The notes under the pieces were generated by a model. That model was not told where the DNA came from and did no database searches. It saw nothing but the letters and a program-made list of their open reading frames with translations. A stretch of 64,000 nucleotides of DNA from Xylophilus rhododendri (GTDB lineage Bacteria > Pseudomonadota > Gammaproteobacteria > Burkholderiales > Burkholderiaceae_C): the NCBI RefSeq assembly GCF_009906855.1, contig NZ_CP047650.1, positions 4,774,001 to 4,838,000 of the forward strand. Direction: 5' to 3'. Positions 1-9,017 of the stretch are shown in pieces. Made by a program: the position numbers and the translations under genes. The stretch's first letter is position 1, and each line of letters begins with the position of its first letter.

Positions 1-63
1 GTGGTCGGCCGCCGCGTCGGCGGCCGAATCCCGGCAGAGCAGGTGCAGCACGAAATCAGCCAT
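1..63 (-). CDS. DUF3240-like protein, N-terminal fragment
   Basis: The first 21 codons of a gene that runs off the left edge. The translation begins MADFVLHLLCRDSAADAAAD. Its ATG overlaps the stop of the upstream efflux permease gene (ATGGCTGA), so the two are translationally coupled. Small DUF3240 proteins of about 100 residues commonly follow CzcA/CusA-type permease genes in Burkholderiales, and the hydrophobic start with an LC motif fits. The family call rests mainly on position; the visible piece is too short for a domain match. Confidence 0.45.
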   Translation of the reverse strand, partial: MADFVLHLLCRDSAADAAADH

Positions 64-3000
64 GGAGCACCTCCCGCTTCGTGGCCGCGCCGGCCCTGGG
101 AAAGGCGAAGCGCTGGAACAGCAGCGGCAGCAGGATCAGCGTCAGCGCCGTGGCCGACACCAGCCCGCCGATCACCACGATGGCCAGCGGCCGCTGGATC
201 TCCGATCCCGGCCCGCTGGCGAACAGCAGCGGCACCAGGCCGAAGGCGGTGATGGAGGCGGTCATCATCACCGGCCGCAAGCGCCGCTGCGCGCCCAGCA
301 CCACGCTGTCGCGCAGGCTGGCGCCGGCCGCGTGCAGCTGGTTGAAGTAGCTCACCAGCACCACGCCGTTGAGCACCGCGATGCCCAGCAGCGCGATGAA
401 ACCCACCGAGGCCGGCACCGACAGGTATTCCCCCGTCAGCCACAGCGCCACGATGCCGCCCACCATGGCGAAGGGCACGTTGCTCAGCACCAGCAGGGCC
501 TGGCGCATCGAGCCGAACAGGGTGAAGAGGATGACGAAGATCACCCCCAGCGCGGCCGGAATCACCAGCGTGAGCCGGGCCGCGGCCCGCTGCTGGTTCT
601 CGAACTGCCCGCCCCAGCTCAGCCGGTAGCCGGGCGGCAGCTTCACCTCGGCGGCGATGCGCGCCTGCGCCTCCTGCACGAAGCCGACCAGGTCGCGCCC
701 GGCCACGTTGGCCACCACCACGTTGTAGCGGCTGCCCATCTCGCGGTCGATCTTCACCGGGCCGTCCTCGCGCTTCAGGGTGGCGATCTCGCGCAGCGGC
801 ACGCTGCGGCCGTCGGCGGCGGTGATGTGCAGGCTGGCGAAGTCCGAGGGCGACACCAGGACGTTGTCCGCCCCGCGCAGCAGGATGGGGATGCGCTGAT
901 TGCCGTCGATCACGATGCCGGCGCGCCGTCCTTCGAGCTGGGCGCGCAGCGTGTCCTGGATGTCCTCCACGCTGAAGCCGTAGCGGCCGGCGGCCAGGCG
1001 GTCGATGTGCACCGCCAGGTACTGCACGCCGTCGTTGGCCACGGTGAACACGTCCTGGCTGCCCTGGATGGACTTGGTGACATCGACGATGCGCCCGGCC
1101 AGCTCGTTCAACTGGCGGATGTCGGGGCCGAAGATCTTGATGGCGATGTCGCCGCGCACGCCGATCACCATCTCGGAGATGCGCATCTCGATCGGCTGGG
1201 TGAAGTTGAAGCGCAGGCCGGGCATGTCGTCCAGCACGGCGCGCATTTTCTCCATCAGGGCGGCCTTGCTCGGCATCACCCAGTCCTTCTCGGGCTTGAA
1301 GACAAGGAAGGTGTCGGTCTGGTTGAAGCCCATGGGGTCCAGCCCGATCTCGTCGGAGCCGGTGCGGGCGACGATGCGTTCGATGTCGGGCAGCTCCTGC
1401 ATCAGGCGCTGCTGGATGCGCAGGTCCATGGCCGCCGTCTCCTCCAGGCTGATCGAGGGCAGCTTCTCCAGGCCGACGATGACGTTGCCCTCGTCCATGC
1501 TGGGCATGAAGGTCTTGCCGACCTGGGTGTAGACGGCGGCGGCGGCCAGCAGCATCGCGGCGGCGGCTACATACACCGTGCGGGGATGGGCCAGGGCCTT
1601 GTCCAGCAGCGGGCTGTAGAGCGCCAGCATCTTGCGCGGCAGCCAGGGCTCGTGGTGGCCGCCCTGCTTGAGCAGGAAGGAGGACAGCACCGGGATCACG
1701 GTGAGCGACAGCACCAGCGAGCCGGCCAGGGCGAAGACGATGGTCATGGCCACCGGCACGAAGTACTTGCCCTCCAGGCCCTGGAGCGTGAGCAGCGGCA
1801 GGAACACCACCACGATGATCAGCACCCCGGCGGCCACCGGCATGGCGACTTCCTTCACCGCGCGAAAGACCACGTGGAGCAGCGGCGTGCGGTCGCCGGG
1901 CGGCTTGCGGCCCAGGTGCTCGACCACGTTCTCCACCACCACCACCGCGCCGTCCACCAGCATGCCCAGGGCGATGGCGAGCCCGCCCAGGCTCATCAGG
2001 TTGGCCGACATGCCGTAGAGGTCCATCAGCAGGAAGGTGATCAGCGCCGACAGCGGCAGCACCACCGCCACCACGATGGCCGCGCGCAGGTTGCCGAGGA
2101 AGGCGCCCAGCAGCACCAGCACCAGCAGCGTGGCTTCGAGCAGGGCGCGCATGACCGTGCCCACGGCGCGCTCCACCAGCGCGGCGCGGTTGTAGAAGGG
2201 CCGGATCGACACGCCCTCGGGCAGGCTGGGCTGGATCTCCGCCAGCTTGGCCTCCACGCCCTCGACCACCGCCTTGGCGTTGGCGCCGCGCAGCGAGAGC
2301 ACCAGGCCCTGCACCGCCTCGCCCTTGCCGTCCTGCGTGACCACCCCGTAGCGGGTGACGCTGCCCTGGCGCACGGTGGCGATGTCGCCCACGCGGATCG
2401 GCTGGCCGCCCGCCTGGCGGACCACGATGGCGCGCAGGTCGTCCAGGCTGCGCACCCGGCCTTCTCCGCGCACCAGCAGCACTTCCTCGCCCTCGCGCAC
2501 CCGGCCGGCGCCGTCGTTGCGGTTGTTGCCCTCGATGGCCGCCTGTAGTTGCGCCATGGTGATGCCGACGGCCGCCAGGCGCATCGGATCGGGCACCACC
2601 TCGTAGCTGGTGACCTTGCCGCCCAGCGTGTTCACATCGGCCACGCCGGGCACCGAACGCAGGGCCGGGCGTATCACCCAGTCGAGCAGGCTGCGCCGCT
2701 CCGCCAGCGTCATGGTGGGCGATTCCACGGTGAACATGAACATCTCGCCCAGCGGGGTGGTGACCGGCGCCATGCCGCCGCTCACGCCCTCGGGCAGCTG
2801 GTCGCGGGCATTGGCCAGGCGTTCGGCCACCTGCTGGCGGGCCCAGAAAATGTCGGTGCCGTCCTCGAAATTCAGGGTCACGTCCACCAGCCCGTACTTG
2901 GACATGGAGCGCAGCATCTGCTGGCGCGGAATGCCCAGCAGCTCGATCTCCAGCGGCACGGCGACCCGGGTCTCGATCTCCTCCGGCGGCATGCCGGGGG

Positions 3001-3157
3001 ATTTCATGATGATCTTCACCTGCGTGTTCGACACCTCCGGGAAGGCGTCGATCGGCAGGTTCTGGAAGGCGAACCAGCCCGCCACACCCACCGCCAGCGC
3101 GGCGAGCACGACGAACAGGCGCTGCGAGAGCGCCGCTTGCACGATCCTGGCCAGCAT
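56..3157 (-). CDS. heavy-metal efflux RND permease (CzcA/CusA family)
   Basis: Inner-membrane RND pump, 1033 aa, the usual length. It would use the proton gradient to export divalent or monovalent metal ions from the periplasm/cytoplasm. The N terminus carries the first membrane helix and the FPEVSNTQVKI segment typical of heavy-metal RND proteins. Around residue 400 the fourth membrane helix has the signature GMLVDGAVVVVEN, with the acidic residue expected for proton relay. Two halves, each with six helices and a large periplasmic loop, can be followed; the protein ends KREVLHG. It lies one base downstream of the adaptor gene and overlaps the next gene by 8 nt, so it is co-transcribed. No outer-membrane factor gene (czcC/cusC) is present on the visible side. 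Metal specificity cannot be read with confidence. Confidence 0.93.
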   Translation of the reverse strand: MLARIVQAALSQRLFVVLAALAVGVAGWFAFQNLPIDAFPEVSNTQVKIIMKSPGMPPEEIETRVAVPLEIELLGIPRQQMLRSMSKYGLVDVTLNFEDGTDIFWARQQVAERLANARDQLPEGVSGGMAPVTTPLGEMFMFTVESPTMTLAERRSLLDWVIRPALRSVPGVADVNTLGGKVTSYEVVPDPMRLAAVGITMAQLQAAIEGNNRNDGAGRVREGEEVLLVRGEGRVRSLDDLRAIVVRQAGGQPIRVGDIATVRQGSVTRYGVVTQDGKGEAVQGLVLSLRGANAKAVVEGVEAKLAEIQPSLPEGVSIRPFYNRAALVERAVGTVMRALLEATLLVLVLLGAFLGNLRAAIVVAVVLPLSALITFLLMDLYGMSANLMSLGGLAIALGMLVDGAVVVVENVVEHLGRKPPGDRTPLLHVVFRAVKEVAMPVAAGVLIIVVVFLPLLTLQGLEGKYFVPVAMTIVFALAGSLVLSLTVIPVLSSFLLKQGGHHEPWLPRKMLALYSPLLDKALAHPRTVYVAAAAMLLAAAAVYTQVGKTFMPSMDEGNVIVGLEKLPSISLEETAAMDLRIQQRLMQELPDIERIVARTGSDEIGLDPMGFNQTDTFLVFKPEKDWVMPSKAALMEKMRAVLDDMPGLRFNFTQPIEMRISEMVIGVRGDIAIKIFGPDIRQLNELAGRIVDVTKSIQGSQDVFTVANDGVQYLAVHIDRLAAGRYGFSVEDIQDTLRAQLEGRRAGIVIDGNQRIPILLRGADNVLVSPSDFASLHITAADGRSVPLREIATLKREDGPVKIDREMGSRYNVVVANVAGRDLVGFVQEAQARIAAEVKLPPGYRLSWGGQFENQQRAAARLTLVIPAALGVIFVILFTLFGSMRQALLVLSNVPFAMVGGIVALWLTGEYLSVPASVGFIALLGIAVLNGVVLVSYFNQLHAAGASLRDSVVLGAQRRLRPVMMTASITAFGLVPLLFASGPGSEIQRPLAIVVIGGLVSATALTLILLPLLFQRFAFPRAGAATKREVLHG

Positions 3158-3158
3158 C

Positions 3159-4277
3159 TCACTTCTCCGCCGGGTGGGCGGCCTGCCAGGCCGATTTCAG
3201 CGCGGCGATGGCGCCGATGGCGATCTCCTGCCGCGCATCGAGCGCGCCGCGGATGCGGGTGGTCTCGCCCGCGGCGGCCAGCACCTGCACCGGCGTGGCC
3301 ACCAGGCCGGCCGCCGAACGCACGAAGACCAGGGTGCGGCCCCGGTCGCGCACGACGGCCTGGGTGGGCACCGCCCAGCCGTCGGCCGAGGCCTGGCTGG
3401 CGAAGGGCACACGCACCTGCACATATTCGCCGGGCCGCAGCTGGGCGGCGCCCCTGGCGACTTCGGCGCGCAGCACGAAGGTCTGGCTGGCGCTGACGGT
3501 GGCCGAGGCGCTGGTCAGCTTCGCCCGGGCGTCATGGCCGACCACCACGACCGGCGTGCCGGGCGCGGAGGCGACGGCGTCGCGCCGCACGCTGGGCACC
3601 TGGATGTCCAGCCAGAGCGTGGACACATCGGCCACCCGCAGCAGCGGCTCGGTCTGCGGCACCCGCTGGCCGGGCTTGGCCAGCATCTGGGTGACGATGC
3701 CGGCCGAGCGGGCGCGCACCAGCACGGCGGATTCGGCCTCGCCGCCGGCCATCACGCGCTGGATGCTGTCGCGGTCCAGCCCGGCCAGGCGCAGCGCGGC
3801 CTGGGCCTGGCGCAGCCGGGCATCGCTCTGGGCTGCGGCGGCCTGGGCTTCCTGCACCCGGCGCTGGGGCACGATGCCTTCCTGGAACAGCGACTGCTCG
3901 CGCTGCAGGGTGCTGCGGGCCAGCCGGTCTTGCGTGGCGGACTCCATCAGGCGCAGCTGCAGCTCTCCGACCTCGGGGCTGGCCAGTCGCACCAGCGGCG
4001 TGCCGGCCTTCACCGCCTGGTTCTCGGTGACGAATATCTGCTCGATCACGCCGGGCAGGGGCGCGCTGACCACCTGGTCGTTGGCCGGCGGCAGCACCAC
4101 CTGGGCGGGGTAGGCGCTGCCTTCTATGTCGCCGGGCGCACCCAGGGGCTTGAATTCAACGCCCAGGGTCTTGAGCTGGGCGGGGCTGAGCTTGAGTTCC
4201 TGCGCATGGGCGGCGGGCAGGGCGGCGCACAGCAGGGCAAGGGCCAGCGCGATGGCTGGCCTGGGGAAACACGACAT
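3159..4277 (-). CDS. efflux RND periplasmic adaptor subunit
   Basis: Membrane-fusion protein of 372 aa that links the RND permease to an outer-membrane channel. A signal peptide (about residues 1-25, ending AAHAQ) precedes the mature protein. A lipoyl/barrel-sandwich half motif (VSAPLPGVIEQIFVTENQAV) lies near residues 70-90, a coiled-coil hairpin rich in Gln/Ala/Arg at about 110-175, and the second lipoyl half and beta-barrel after it (RARSAGIVTQMLAKPGQRV). The stop is one base from the permease start. It lacks the His/Met-rich metal-binding N-terminal extension seen in some CusB/CzcB proteins, so substrate is open. Confidence 0.92.
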   Translation of the reverse strand: MSCFPRPAIALALALLCAALPAAHAQELKLSPAQLKTLGVEFKPLGAPGDIEGSAYPAQVVLPPANDQVVSAPLPGVIEQIFVTENQAVKAGTPLVRLASPEVGELQLRLMESATQDRLARSTLQREQSLFQEGIVPQRRVQEAQAAAAQSDARLRQAQAALRLAGLDRDSIQRVMAGGEAESAVLVRARSAGIVTQMLAKPGQRVPQTEPLLRVADVSTLWLDIQVPSVRRDAVASAPGTPVVVVGHDARAKLTSASATVSASQTFVLRAEVARGAAQLRPGEYVQVRVPFASQASADGWAVPTQAVVRDRGRTLVFVRSAAGLVATPVQVLAAAGETTRIRGALDARQEIAIGAIAALKSAWQAAHPAEK

Positions 4278-4331
4278 GAAAACTCCACGGCCGAGGCTCG
4301 GCCAAGCATGAGGAAAGCGAAAAAGGGCTTC

Positions 4332-4760
4332 TCAGGCTTGGACGGGCGGCGCGTGGGGTGGAGGCGGCAGGCTTCGCCAGCTGTCGGGCGGGGCGCGGGG
4401 GCCGCCGGCGCCCCAGCGCATGGCGATGGCCTCGCGCGGCGATGCAGCTTTGGCCACCTGCGGGTTGGCCGGCGCCAGGGCGATCTCGTAGCTGCCGTGG
4501 TCGGGCTGGGCGATGGCCGCGCGGCCCACGGTGGTGGAGGCGGTGCCCAGCAGCGGCACTTCCTCGTCCTGGCTGCCCGCATAGGCCTGGCCGTCGGCGG
4601 GCGTGGGTTGGTGCCAGTGGCTCAGCCAGTCCATGTCCACGCAGGAGTCGCGCTGGAAGACGTGCCAGGGCGAGGAGGCCTGCTCGACGATCGCGAAGAG
4701 CACGAACAGCCAGCGGGCCAGCAGGATCATCCAGGCGCGGCGGCCTGCGGTGCTCGACAT
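4332..4760 (-). CDS. hypothetical small membrane-anchored protein upstream of the efflux operon
   Basis: A 142-aa protein beginning MSSTAGRRAWMILLARWLFV. One hydrophobic segment (about residues 10-26) is followed by a polar region with Trp/His residues (DWLSHWHQPTPADGQ) and a Pro/Ala-rich C terminus. I do not recognise a family. Position, 54 nt before the adaptor gene on the same strand, resembles the CzcI-type small proteins that precede metal-efflux genes. I chose the ATG at 4760 because it places the hydrophobic segment near the N terminus; an in-frame ATG at 4730 is an alternative and no convincing ribosome-binding site precedes either. Confidence 0.5.
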   Translation of the reverse strand: MSSTAGRRAWMILLARWLFVLFAIVEQASSPWHVFQRDSCVDMDWLSHWHQPTPADGQAYAGSQDEEVPLLGTASTTVGRAAIAQPDHGSYEIALAPANPQVAKAASPREAIAMRWGAGGPRAPPDSWRSLPPPPHAPPVQA

Positions 4761-4898
4761 GGGGCGAAGGAGAGGGGAAAGAAGGGGCCGGTGGAACTGC
4801 AAAAACGGTGCCAGCCGGGCAGGTCCCGCCCGCGGCAGGCGGCGAGTATAGGCAGGCCGCATGCCGGTTCGATGACAGCCCCGCGCGGGGGCCGGGCT

Positions 4899-6095
4899 TC
4901 AGGCCGCGGGGTCGAAGGGCACCCGCACCCAGCCTTCCATCAGCACCCGGGCGCTGCGGCTCATCAGGGCCTTGGTGACCTGCCACTGCCCATCGACCAG
5001 CCGCGCCTCGGCGCCCACCCGCAGGCTGCCCGAGGGATGGCCGAAGCGCACCGCCTGGCGCTCGCCGCCGCCGGCCGCCAGGTTGACCAGGGTGCCGGGA
5101 ATCGCCGCCGCGGTGCCGATGGCGACCGCCGCCGTGCCCATCATGGCGTGGTGCAGCTTGCCCATGGAGAGCGCCCGCACCAGCAGGTCCACGTCGCCCG
5201 CCGCGACCTGTTTGCCGCTGGAAGCTGTGTAGCCGACGGGTTTGGCGACGAAGGCCACCTTGGGTGTGTGCTGGCGTTTGGCGGCTTCGTCGATGGTGGA
5301 GATGAGGCCCATGCGGACGGCGCCGTGGGCGCGGATCGTCTCGAAGCGTTCCAGCGCCTTGGGGTCGCCGTTGATGGCGTCCTGCAGCTCGGTGCCGGTG
5401 TAGCCGATGTCCTCGGCGTTGACGAAGATGGTCGGGATGCCGGCGTTGATCATCGTGGCCTTGAAGGTGCCGACGCCGGGCACCTCCAGGTCATCGACCA
5501 GCTGGCCGGTGGGGAACATGGCGCCGCCGCCTTCGCCGTCGCCCTCGTCGGCCGGGTCGATGAATTCGAGCTGCACCTCGGCGGCGGGGAAGGTAACGCC
5601 GTCGAGTTCGAAGTCGCCGGTTTCCTGCACCGCGCCGTTCGTCATCGGGATGTGGGCGACGATGGTCTTGCCGATATTGGCTTGCCAGATGCGCACGGTG
5701 GCGATGCCGTCGCGCGGCACCTGGGCCGGGTCGATCAGGCCGTTGGTGATGGCGAAGGGGCCGACGGCGGCGGTGAGGTTGCCGCAGTTGCCCGACCAGT
5801 CGACGAAGGGCTGGTCGATGGAGACCTGGCCGAAGAGGTAGTCCACGTCGTGGCCGGGCCTGGTGCTTTTGGACAGCAGCACGGTCTTGCTGGTGCTGGA
5901 GGTGGCAGCTCCCATGCCGTCTATCTGCTTGCCGTAGGGGTCGGGGCTGCCTATGACCCGCAGCAGGAGCCTGTCTCTTGCGGGGCCTGGTTTTTGCGCT
6001 GCTTCCGGCAGGTCCGGGACGTGGAAGAAGACGCCCTTGCTGGTGCCGCCTCGCATGTAGGTGGCGGGGATCTTGATTTGGGGTGCGGTGCTCAT
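4899..6095 (-). CDS. prpF: 2-methylaconitate cis-trans isomerase PrpF
   Basis: PrpF isomerises the 2-methylaconitate produced by AcnD so that it can be hydrated to 2-methylisocitrate in the methylcitrate cycle for propionyl-CoA. The 398-aa protein begins MSTAPQIKIPATYMRGGTSK, the RGGTSKG signature of the PrpF family, and has the internal SGNCGNLTAAVGPFAI motif with the cysteine found in this diaminopimelate-epimerase-like fold. The start at 6095 is supported by GGAG nine bases upstream; the in-frame ATG at 6110 itself overlaps that site. It follows acnD after a 305-nt gap filled by the inverted structured elements. Codons near the 5' end are unusually rich in A at third positions (GCA, CAA, AAA, CCA, AGA, ATA). 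Confidence 0.95.
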   Translation of the reverse strand: MSTAPQIKIPATYMRGGTSKGVFFHVPDLPEAAQKPGPARDRLLLRVIGSPDPYGKQIDGMGAATSSTSKTVLLSKSTRPGHDVDYLFGQVSIDQPFVDWSGNCGNLTAAVGPFAITNGLIDPAQVPRDGIATVRIWQANIGKTIVAHIPMTNGAVQETGDFELDGVTFPAAEVQLEFIDPADEGDGEGGGAMFPTGQLVDDLEVPGVGTFKATMINAGIPTIFVNAEDIGYTGTELQDAINGDPKALERFETIRAHGAVRMGLISTIDEAAKRQHTPKVAFVAKPVGYTASSGKQVAAGDVDLLVRALSMGKLHHAMMGTAAVAIGTAAAIPGTLVNLAAGGGERQAVRFGHPSGSLRVGAEARLVDGQWQVTKALMSRSARVLMEGWVRVPFDPAA

Positions 6096-6126
6096 TTTGT
6101 TTGGCTCCATTGGTGTTCAGGGCGAG

Positions 6127-6230
6127 GTCCGAGGCTGCCGGGTAGTCCCCTCCGCGAATGTCCCCCGGAATACGCTGCGCGTATTCCTCCTCCTTGATTT
6201 CGCTGCGGGGACTACCCGACACCCTCGGAC
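6127..6230 (+). repeat. modular hairpin element, copy 1
   Basis: A 104-nt unit. Outer stem: 6127-6150 pairs with 6207-6230 (22 of 24 positions Watson-Crick, one further G-T). Core: TCCGCGAATGTCCCCCGG at 6151-6168 and CCTCCTCCTT-G-ATTTCGCTGCG at 6186-6207. Between the core halves, 6169-6185 is itself a hairpin (AATACGC-TGC-GCGTATT). The same core occurs inverted at 6298-6344, but with a different outer stem and a different inner hairpin. Together with copy 2 it fills the prpF-acnD gap. No coding capacity or transposase is visible. It could be a structured RNA, an extragenic palindromic DNA repeat or a nonautonomous element. Confidence 0.8.
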
Positions 6231-6274
6231 CAGGACACGCTCTGCGTGCGCGCTGGTGAGGCACGCTCTGACCC

Positions 6275-6368
6275 GATCATGACGATGGCGTGCCCTGCGC
6301 AGCGAAATAAAGGAGGAGGCCGAAGGCCGGGGGACATTCGCGGAGCAGGGTACGCCGTCGGCATGATC
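6275..6368 (-). repeat. modular hairpin element, copy 2 (inverted)
   Basis: Second copy, on the opposite strand. Outer stem: 6275-6298 pairs with 6345-6368 (21 of 24, two of the exceptions being G-T pairs). The core matches copy 1: 6327-6344 is a perfect 18-base inverse of 6151-6168, and 6298-6319 matches 6186-6207 at 21 of 22 bases. The inner segment is a short GGCC-TTC-GGCC hairpin in place of the AATACGC hairpin of copy 1. Stem sequences are unrelated between copies while pairing is kept. Confidence 0.8.
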
Positions 6369-6400
6369 CCGCGCGATGCCCGACGGCCTACGGTCGGTTT

Positions 6401-8994
6401 TCATGCCGCCTGTGTTTCAGCCAGGAAATCCTGAGCGAACCGCTGCAGCACCCCCCCGGCCTCGTAGATCGAAACCTCTTCGGCCGTATCCAGCCGGCAG
6501 GTCACAGGCACTTCCACCCGCTCGCCATCCCGGCGATGGATGACCAGGGTGAGATCGGACCGAGGCTGACGAAGCCCGACCACGTCATAGGTTTCGGTTC
6601 CGTCCAGACCCAGGGTCAGACGGTTGGTACCCGGCTTGAACTCCAGCGGAAGAACCCCCATCCCGATCAGGTTGGTACGGTGGATCCGCTCGAATCCCTC
6701 GGCCACGATGGTCTCCACACCCGCCAGCCGCACGCCCTTGGCCGCCCAGTCGCGTGAACTGCCCTGGCCGTAGTCGGCGCCGGCGATGATGATCAAGGGC
6801 TGCTTGCGGGTCATGTAGGCCTCGATGCCCTCCCACATGCGCACGACGGTGCCTTCGGGCTCCAGGCGGGTCAGCGATCCCTTCTTCACCTTGCCGTCGA
6901 CCACGGCCATCTCGTTGACCAGCTGCGGGTTGGCGAAGGTGGCGCGCTGGGCGGTCAGGTGGTCGCCGCGGTGGGTGGCGTAGGAATTGAAGTCCTCCTC
7001 GGGCAGGCCCATCATGTGCAGGTACTCGCCGGCCGCGCTGTCGAGCAGGATGGCGTTGGACGGCGAGAGGTGGTCGGTGGTGATGTTGTCCGGCAGCAGG
7101 GCCAGCGGGCGCAGGCCGCGCAGGGTGCGTTCGCCCGCCAGGGCGCCTTCCCAGTAGGGCGGGCGGCGGATGTAGGTGCTTTGCGGGCGCCAGTCGTAGA
7201 GCGGGCTGATCGCCTCGCTGCTGGCCACGCCGATCTTGAACATGGGGTCGTACACCCGGCGGAAATGCTCGGGCTTGACGCTGCTGGCGACGATGGCGTC
7301 GATCTCCTCGTCGGTCGGCCAGAGGTCCTTCAAGGTGACCGGGTTACCCGCGGCATCGGTGCCCAGCACGTCCTTCTCGATGTCGAAGCGCACCGTGCCG
7401 GCGATCGCATAGGCCACCACCAGCGGCGGCGAGGCCAGGAAGGCCTGCTTGGCATAGGGATGGATGCGGCCGTCGAAATTGCGGTTGCCAGACAGCACCG
7501 CCGTGGCGTAGAGGTCGCGGTCGATGATCTCCTGCTGGATGGCAGGGTCCAGCGCGCCGCTCATGCCGTTGCAGGTGGTGCAGGCGAAGGCGACGATGCC
7601 GAAGCCGAGCTTCTCCAGTTCTGTCAGCAGGCCGGCTTCCTTCAGGTACAGCTCGACGGCCTTGGAGCCGGGGGCCAGGGAGCTTTTCACCCAGGGCTTG
7701 CGCACCAGCCCGCGCGCGTTGGCGTTGCGCGCCAGCAGGCCGGCGGCGATCACGTTGCGTGGATTGCTGGTGTTGGTGCAGCTGGTGATGGCCGCGATGA
7801 TGACGGCGCCGTCGGGCATCTGCCCGGGCACTTCCTGCCAGGGCGCGGCGATGCCGCGGGCCGCCAGGTCGGAGGTGGGCAGGCGTTTGTGCGGGTTGGA
7901 AGGGCCGGCCATGTTGCGCACGACGGTGGACAGGTCGAACTTCAGCACCCGCGGGTATTCGGCGGTGGCCAGGGCGTCGGACCACAGGCCGGTGTGCCTG
8001 GCGTACAGCTCCACCAGGCGCACCTGCTCGTCTTCCCGGCCGGTCAGGCGCAGGTAGTCGATGGTCATCTGGTCGATCGAGAACATGGCCGCGGTGGCGC
8101 CGAACTCGGGGTCATGTTGGAGATGGTGGCGCGGTCGCCCAAAGTCAGCGCCGCCGCGCCCTCGCCGAAGAACTCCAGATAGGCTCCGACCACCTTCTGC
8201 TGGCGCAGGTATTCGGTCAGCGCCAGCACGATGTCGGTGGCGGTGATGCCGGGCTGCGGCCGGCCGCTCAGTTCCACGCCGACGATGTCGGGCAGGCGCA
8301 TCCAGGAGGCGCGGCCCAGCATCACGTTCTCGGCCTCCAGGCCGCCGACGCCGATGGCGATCACGCCCAGCGCATCGACATGGGGCGTGTGGCTGTCGGT
8401 GCCGACGAGGGTGTCGGGATAGGCCACGCCGTCCTTGGCATGCACCACGGGGCTCATTCGCTCCAGGTTGATCTGGTGCATGATCCCGTTGCCCGGGGGG
8501 ATCACCTCCACGTTCTCGAAGGCCTTCTTGGTCCATTCGATGAAGTGGAAACGGTCCTCGTTGCGGCGGTCTTCCACCGCGCGGTTCTTCTCGAAGGCGT
8601 CGGGGTCGAAGCCGGCGAATTCCACCGCCAGGGAATGGTCCACGATCAGCTGGGTCTGCACGACGGGGTTGACCTTGGCGGGGTCGCCGCCCATGTCGGC
8701 GATGGCGTCGCGCAGGCCGGCCAGGTCGACCAGGGCGGTCTGGCCCAGGATGTCGTGGCAGACCACGCGGGCCGGGTACCAGGGGAAGTCGTGGTCGCTC
8801 CGGCGCTCGATCAGCTGGCGCAGGGACTGCTCCAGCATCGCCGGATCGCAGCGGCGCACCAGGTTCTCGGCATGCACACGCGAGGTGTAGGGCAGCTTGT
8901 CGTAGGCGCCGGGCTGGATCGCGTCGACGGCTTCGCGGGTGTCGAAGTAGTCGAGTTGGGTGCCGGGGAGGGGTTTTCGGTATTGCTGGTTCAT
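6401..8994 (-). pseudogene. acnD: 2-methylcitrate dehydratase AcnD (Fe-S), interrupted by one frameshift
   Basis: Aconitase-family [4Fe-4S] enzyme that dehydrates 2-methylcitrate to 2-methylaconitate for PrpF. Reading starts MNQQYRKPLPGTQLDYFDTR at 8994, covers the aconitase core (VGTDSHTPHVDALGVIAIGV) and stays in frame to about 8112. There a C-run (GGGG at 8108-8111 on the plus strand) has one base too few: restoring it gives NMTPEFGATAAMF and an intact 864-residue protein. The downstream part has the Fe-S cysteines (SCTNTSNP; ACTTCNGMSG) and the swivel domain (GADYGQGSSRDWAAKG). A single deletion in a homopolymer with no other damage suggests sequencing error. Third-position T/G is elevated toward the 3' end, next to the hairpin elements. 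Confidence 0.9.
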
Positions 8995-9017
8995 GGTGGG
9001 TGTTTGTGGTCTCCGGG

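Noticed and set aside
2610..6197. A 1195-codon open frame on the plus strand across the efflux and prpF genes
   Set aside because: It is antisense to three genes with clear families, is rich in His/Gln/Ala/Gly as expected of a shadow frame in GC-rich DNA, and shows no domain.
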